Assembly (NCBI GenBank): GCA_016215025.1
Contig: JACRMI010000164.1
Location: 1-64,000 of the forward strand
Reading direction: 5' to 3'
DNA: 64,000 bases
DNA from: Chloroflexota bacterium
GTDB taxonomy: Bacteria; Chloroflexota; Anaerolineae; UBA4142
The number at the start of each line of letters is the position of its first letter. Within the stretch, counting starts at the first letter, position 1. Positions 59,915-64,000 of the stretch are shown in pieces. A model generated the notes under the pieces. It was not told where the DNA came from and ran no database searches. It was given only the letters and a program-made list of their open reading frames with translations. Made by a program: the position numbers and the translations under genes.

Positions 59915-61162
59915 ATGAATATTTTTGAAAGTATGCGCGTTGCCTTGCGCAGTTTAGGCGCAAACAAATTACGTTCCACGTTGACGATGCTCGGCATTAT
60001 CATCGGCGTCGGTGCCGTCATCGCGCTCTTGTCGATTGGGGAAGGCGCAGGCGCAGCCATTACCGAACAAGTGCAAGGCATCGGTTCGAATTTGATTTTC
60101 GTCTTTCCCGGCGCAGCGACGACCGGCGGCGTGCGCGGCGGTTCCGGCACCGCATCGAGCTTGACGTTGGCAGATGCGAACGCACTGGATGATCGAAATT
60201 GTTGTTCCGCGATTGCCAACATCGCGCCGGTGTATCAGCGTGCGGCGCAAGTGACCGGAGCCGGCAATAATGCAAACGTGAGTGTGACCGGCGCAACACC
60301 GTCGTATCAAATCGTGCGCAATTGGACCGCGGGACGCGGACGCTTTTTCAATGAGACCGATCTCGATAGCACGGCGCGTGTCGCGGTGATTGGCACGGCA
60401 ACAGCCAAAACTTTATTCGGCACGAATGATCCAGTTGGGCAGACGATCAAAATCAATCGCGTGCCATTTCGCGTGATTGGCGTGATGGCAGAGAAAGGTG
60501 GCGCGTCGATGTTTGGCGGCAGCCAGGACGATGTCATCTTCGTTCCGCTCACCACCGCCCAACAACGCTTGTTTGGATCGGCGGCGCAAACGGCGCAAGG
60601 CGCACCACGGGTCAGCACCGTGTTCATCTCGGCGGTGAGCGAAAAAGAGATGGATACCGCGATGGCGCAAATCACCCAAGTGCTGCGACAACGCCACAAG
60701 ATTATTTATCAGCAAGACGATTTCACCGTGCTGTCGCAAAAAGATATTCTCGGCGTGCTGAGCCAGATCACCGACATTCTCACGCTCTTCCTCGCAGCGA
60801 TTGCGGCGATTTCGTTGCTCGTCGGCGGGATCGGCATCATGAACATTATGCTCGTCTCGGTAACGGAACGCACACGCGAGATTGGCATCCGCAAAGCGAT
60901 TGGCGCGCGGCGCAAAGACATCCTCTTGCAATTTCTGATCGAAGCGGTTACGTTGAGCGTGGTGGGTGGCATCGTTGGAATTCTTTTCGGTGGGGCAGTT
61001 GGTCAAGCCGTGAATTTAACCGGCGTCATCAAAACTGTCGTCGCACCGTCGTCGGTCATGCTCGCGGTTGGCTTTTCGGTTGCGGTTGGATTATTCTTTG
61101 GACTCTATCCCGCTGCGCGCGCGGCAGGCTTGCGGCCGATTGATGCGCTCCGATATGAATAA
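59915..61162 (+). CDS. MacB-like ABC permease without its own ATPase
   Basis: 415 aa. ANKLRSTLTMLGIIIGVGAVIALLSIGEGAGAAI, MacB-PCD domain (about 45-280), then VGGIGIMNIMLVSVTERTREIGIRKAIGARRKDILLQFL and GLYPAARAAGLRPIDALRYE. Clear homolog of the permease at 42960. It has no fused ATPase domain. It could borrow the ATPase of the other operon, or be inactive. Confidence 0.9.
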   Translation: MNIFESMRVALRSLGANKLRSTLTMLGIIIGVGAVIALLSIGEGAGAAITEQVQGIGSNLIFVFPGAATTGGVRGGSGTASSLTLADANALDDRNCCSAIANIAPVYQRAAQVTGAGNNANVSVTGATPSYQIVRNWTAGRGRFFNETDLDSTARVAVIGTATAKTLFGTNDPVGQTIKINRVPFRVIGVMAEKGGASMFGGSQDDVIFVPLTTAQQRLFGSAAQTAQGAPRVSTVFISAVSEKEMDTAMAQITQVLRQRHKIIYQQDDFTVLSQKDILGVLSQITDILTLFLAAIAAISLLVGGIGIMNIMLVSVTERTREIGIRKAIGARRKDILLQFLIEAVTLSVVGGIVGILFGGAVGQAVNLTGVIKTVVAPSSVMLAVGFSVAVGLFFGLYPAARAAGLRPIDALRYE

Positions 61163-61226
61163 GTTCCTTTGAGTTCCCCGGAGTTCCATCAGCCAAAGGA
61201 ACTCTGGGGAACTCTGAAGAACTCTG
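61163..61226. repeat. GAGTTCC self-complementary spacer
   Basis: GTTCC, GAGTTCCCCGGAGTTCC on the left; GGAACTCTGGGGAACTCTG and GAACTC on the right. It begins directly after the permease stop codon. Confidence 0.92.
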
Positions 61227-61233
61227 GATAAAC

Positions 61234-61905
61234 ATGCGAATTCACACACTTTTCACTGGCGTTGCCAACACTCATCTGATGGAAACGGAACATGGCGTGG
61301 TTATCATCGACGCGGGAATACCGCACATGACACGTCGCATCCTGAGTAAGATTCGCGTGCTTGGTCATTCGCCAAAGGAAGTGCGCTTGATTCTCATTAC
61401 GCATGGTCACATCGATCATGCGGGCAGCGCAGTTGCGCTCAAACGCATCACAGGTGCGCCCATTGCCATGCATCGTGACGATATTCGGCTAACGACGACA
61501 CCCAGTTTAAAAATTCCGCCGGGGCGCAATCGAGCAACCAATCGAATCGGCGCGATCATGCGCGCGTTTGGATTCGTCATGCCACTGGAAACTTTTTCGC
61601 CCGACATTTCACTCGACGATGGACAATCGCTTGACGAGTTTGATTTTCCTGCGCGCGCGTGGCACACGCCAGGCCATACCGCCGGTTCGATGACGATTGT
61701 GACGAATGATGGCGAAGCGTTCGTCGGCGATTCGATTTTGAATTTGCTCCACGTTTCGTTTCCGCTCTTCTGGGAAAATCCTACGGCGGCGCATGAGAGT
61801 GCATGTCGAATTCAGTCGCTGCAACCACGCGTGTGTTATTCGGGTCACGGCAAACCGTTCGCATTGAACGAGCTTACGAATTTTGTCGGCGAACATTGCG
61901 AATAA
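61234..61905 (+). CDS. Metallo-beta-lactamase-fold hydrolase
   Basis: 223 aa. Metal motif LITHGHIDHAGSAVALK (HxHxDH), later WHTPGHTAGSM (His), GDSILNLL (Asp), and the final His in CYSGHGKPF. Small single-domain MBL-fold protein of the glyoxalase II/general hydrolase group. The substrate is unknown. GGATAA from the repeat spacer may serve as weak SD. Confidence 0.92.
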   Translation: MRIHTLFTGVANTHLMETEHGVVIIDAGIPHMTRRILSKIRVLGHSPKEVRLILITHGHIDHAGSAVALKRITGAPIAMHRDDIRLTTTPSLKIPPGRNRATNRIGAIMRAFGFVMPLETFSPDISLDDGQSLDEFDFPARAWHTPGHTAGSMTIVTNDGEAFVGDSILNLLHVSFPLFWENPTAAHESACRIQSLQPRVCYSGHGKPFALNELTNFVGEHCE

Positions 61906-61966
61906 AGCACAAAGCGTAAAATGTGATAATCGCTATTTACATTTGACGTTTCACGAGGCAAAGCTG

Positions 61967-62779
61967 ATGCCATCATTGAAAAATTCTGTCGTCGTCATTA
62001 CCGGCAGTTCGCGTGGATTTGGGTACGCGATGGCGGTCGAGTTTTTGAATGCAGGCGCACGCGTCGTCCTTTCGTCACGCGATGCTGATGCAGTCAAGCT
62101 TGCAGTCGCTTCACTGCCAAATCCAACGAATACACTTGGTATGGTGTGTGATGTGCGCGACCTGGCTCAAGTTCGCGCGTTGGCTGACACGGCGACAAGC
62201 AAATTTGGGTCGATCGATGTTTGGATCAACAACGCGGGCAACTCGCCGGGCTGGGGCAGAATGGCAAACATCGATCCAGAAAAATGGCACGCATCGTTCG
62301 AGACCAATTTGTTTGGCACGTATCATGGCTGTCTAGCCGCACTCGAAAAAATGTTGCCGCACAAGAGCGGACTCATCATCAATGTCTTGGGCGCGGGCGC
62401 GAACAAACCCGCGCCTAATCAATCGGCGTACGGCACATCCAAGACAGCGATTGCACGACTGACTGAAACACTCGCGATAGAATACACTGGCGATGGCATC
62501 GTCGTAAACGCAGTGATGCCGGGTATGATCTGGACGGATATGCTCACTGGCGCAGAAGGCGTCGACGAACCCAGGATGCGCGCGCGCTTTGAATGGGCGA
62601 TGCGCGTGTTTGGGAATCCGCCATATGTCCCGGCGAAATTCGTTTTGCAAATGGCAGAGCGTCGAACTGGAAGTGGCAAGACGTTCAGCGTTCTCACGCC
62701 CGCGATGTTCGTCCCGCGCATGATTGGCGAAATATTTGGCGCGGGCAAAAAGAATCCGCGACCTTGGCTCAACGAATAG
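61967..62779 (+). CDS. Short-chain dehydrogenase/reductase
   Basis: 270 aa from ATG 61967 (GAGG upstream; the frame is open earlier). Cofactor loop VVITGSSRGFGYAMAVEF, NNAG in VWINNAGNSPG, and catalytic YGTSK; the serine of the triad is replaced by the segment INVLGAGANKPAP, where S/G is expected, so activity might be altered. Ends KNPRPWLNE. Substrate unknown. Confidence 0.88.
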   Translation: MPSLKNSVVVITGSSRGFGYAMAVEFLNAGARVVLSSRDADAVKLAVASLPNPTNTLGMVCDVRDLAQVRALADTATSKFGSIDVWINNAGNSPGWGRMANIDPEKWHASFETNLFGTYHGCLAALEKMLPHKSGLIINVLGAGANKPAPNQSAYGTSKTAIARLTETLAIEYTGDGIVVNAVMPGMIWTDMLTGAEGVDEPRMRARFEWAMRVFGNPPYVPAKFVLQMAERRTGSGKTFSVLTPAMFVPRMIGEIFGAGKKNPRPWLNE

Positions 62780-62886
62780 GAAACCGCGTAGCGTAAACGA
62801 ATCAGCGATCTGTCTGTCTTTTGGCTGATTGGTTGAGGTCTATTATGCGTTCATGCTTGATCCATAATCGGAAAAAGGAAGGTTGA

Positions 62887-64000
62887 ATGATGAACGATCC
62901 AATTCAAGAAAAAATGTTCGCGCAACTTCGCGACAAAGAACTTTTCGAGCACGCCAAATCTTACGCATATGCCTACATGGATAGTGTTCGTGATCGAAGC
63001 GTGTTCCCGACCGATCAAGCCATCCAAGCACTGAGTATTTTTGATGAACCTTTGCCAAAAGCGCCGAGCGATCCGGTACCAGTCCTGCGATTGTTGCACG
63101 AACATGGATCGCCCGCAACCGCAGCTCAAACCGGCGGCAAATACTTTGGATTCGTAAATGGAAGCTCGGTCCCTACGGCTCTCGCCGCCAAATGGCTCTC
63201 CGATGTGTGGGATCAAAACGCTGCAATGTACGTCATGTCACCGATCGTCGCGCAGTTAGAGTCGATCTGTGAAAAGTGGATGGTCGAACTCCTGGGGCTG
63301 CCGGCAGAGACAAGTGCGGGCTTTGTCAGTGGAACGACAACCGCCACTTTGTGTGGGCTGGCGACTGGACGCAACGAACTCCTCAAACACCTGGGATGGG
63401 ACGTGAACGCTGACGGATTGTTTGGCGCGCCGAATCTGCGCGTCGTGTTGGGCGAACAGGCGCACGCCAGTGTGTTCAAAGCGCTCGGCTTGATTGGTCT
63501 TGGCAGATCGCGCGTCGAACTGGTGCCGGTTGACGATCAAGGTCGCATGATGGCGAGTCGATTGCCGAAATTGGATAAGGACTGTTTGGTAATTGTTCAA
63601 GCGGGCAACGTCAACTCTGGCGCATTCGATCCAATCGACGAAATATGTGAACAAGCTCGGCGTGCGGATGCGTGGGTCCACGTCGACGGCGCATTCGGTC
63701 TGTGGGCGGCTGGTTCGCGAAACAAACGATCGCTTACGCGCGGCATCGAAAAAGCGGACTCGTGGTCGCTTGACGCGCACAAGACGCTTAATGCCCCGTA
63801 CGATTGCGGCATCATTCTCTGCAAACATCGCCAAGCGCTTGTTTCGACGATGCAAACGACCGCGTCCTATCTCGTAAGCAGCGACAAACGCGATGGGATG
63901 CATTACACCCTCGACATGTCGCGGCGCGCGCGAGCCGTCGAGCTATGGGCGACGTTGAAATCTTTGGGGCAAGCAGGCGTGGAAGAACTCGTGGATCGAC
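62887..64000 (+). CDS. PLP-dependent group II decarboxylase-like protein (3' end outside window)
   Basis: 371 codons seen from ATG 62887 (AAGGAAGG upstream). Fold type I with FVSGTTTATLCGLATGRNELL (cofactor phosphate loop), VHVDGAFGLWAAGS (Asp for the pyridine N), and SLDAHKTLNAPYDCG with the Schiff-base Lys. Family: aromatic-L-amino-acid/glutamate decarboxylase group. The N-terminal ALSIFDEPLPKAPSDPVPVLRLLHEHGSPATAAQTGGKYFGFVNG matches it. The particular amino acid is uncertain. Confidence 0.9.
   Translation, partial: MMNDPIQEKMFAQLRDKELFEHAKSYAYAYMDSVRDRSVFPTDQAIQALSIFDEPLPKAPSDPVPVLRLLHEHGSPATAAQTGGKYFGFVNGSSVPTALAAKWLSDVWDQNAAMYVMSPIVAQLESICEKWMVELLGLPAETSAGFVSGTTTATLCGLATGRNELLKHLGWDVNADGLFGAPNLRVVLGEQAHASVFKALGLIGLGRSRVELVPVDDQGRMMASRLPKLDKDCLVIVQAGNVNSGAFDPIDEICEQARRADAWVHVDGAFGLWAAGSRNKRSLTRGIEKADSWSLDAHKTLNAPYDCGIILCKHRQALVSTMQTTASYLVSSDKRDGMHYTLDMSRRARAVELWATLKSLGQAGVEELVDR

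Overview
The window looks like a chromosomal segment of a Chloroflexota bacterium (Anaerolineae-like), with moderate confidence. The reasons are Thr/Pro-rich linkers behind lipoprotein and secretion signals, a secreted protein ending in YLPLVAR, a bacterial isopentenyl phosphate kinase, and many small palindromic repeats between genes. There is no rRNA operon, CRISPR array or prophage.

Layout. 1-8.5 kb: membrane glycosyltransferases, two paralogous UPF0104 proteins and a GT2 sugar transferase, a lipid-linked glycan set. 8.6-17.2 kb: housekeeping and accessory genes (AlkA-like glycosylase, amidohydrolase, GNAT, a secreted GH-A-like enzyme, flavin monooxygenase, a HipA-like/DUF3037 pair, MFS, HD protein). 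17.3-20.4 kb: divergent gdhA and a phosphoglucosamine mutase gene; the latter follows a structured leader with its own small ORF and terminator. 20.4-26.8 kb: an accessory operon of three large NTPases (DUF4062-NTPase-winged helix, a compact STAND-like ATPase, a STAND-like ATPase with TPRs), a candidate defence or signalling system. 26.9-36.2 kb: HAD hydrolase, gatB, and a tight chain gyrA-upp-comEB-antitoxin-toxin-IPK. 37.1-47.1 kb: an operon of response regulator, MacAB-type efflux pump and two DUF5666-like proteins, with a histidine kinase now cut off from it by a 2.94 kb IS1595-family element. 47.3-52.9 kb: ygiD, hsp20, katG inserted inside a broken aquaporin gene, and a second response regulator. 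53.2-64 kb: a sugar ABC importer without ATPase, hydrolases, a MacA/MacB pair lacking its ATPase, an SDR and a PLP decarboxylase running off the end.

Two regions deserve most attention. The first is the IS1595-like transposon (38713-41655), bounded by 23-bp inverted repeats and an exact 8-bp target duplication. Besides its transposase it carries a class II tRNA with a Leu-like body and a UGG (proline-codon) anticodon, a Cas2/VapD-like protein apparently on the same transcript, and two further unknown proteins. The second is the DUF4062/STAND operon.

A third theme is spacer-filling DNA. Many intergenic gaps consist of short tandem units that fold back on themselves. They often start exactly at a stop codon, and in several cases supply the stop codon, the last residues or the Shine-Dalgarno sequence of a neighbouring gene.
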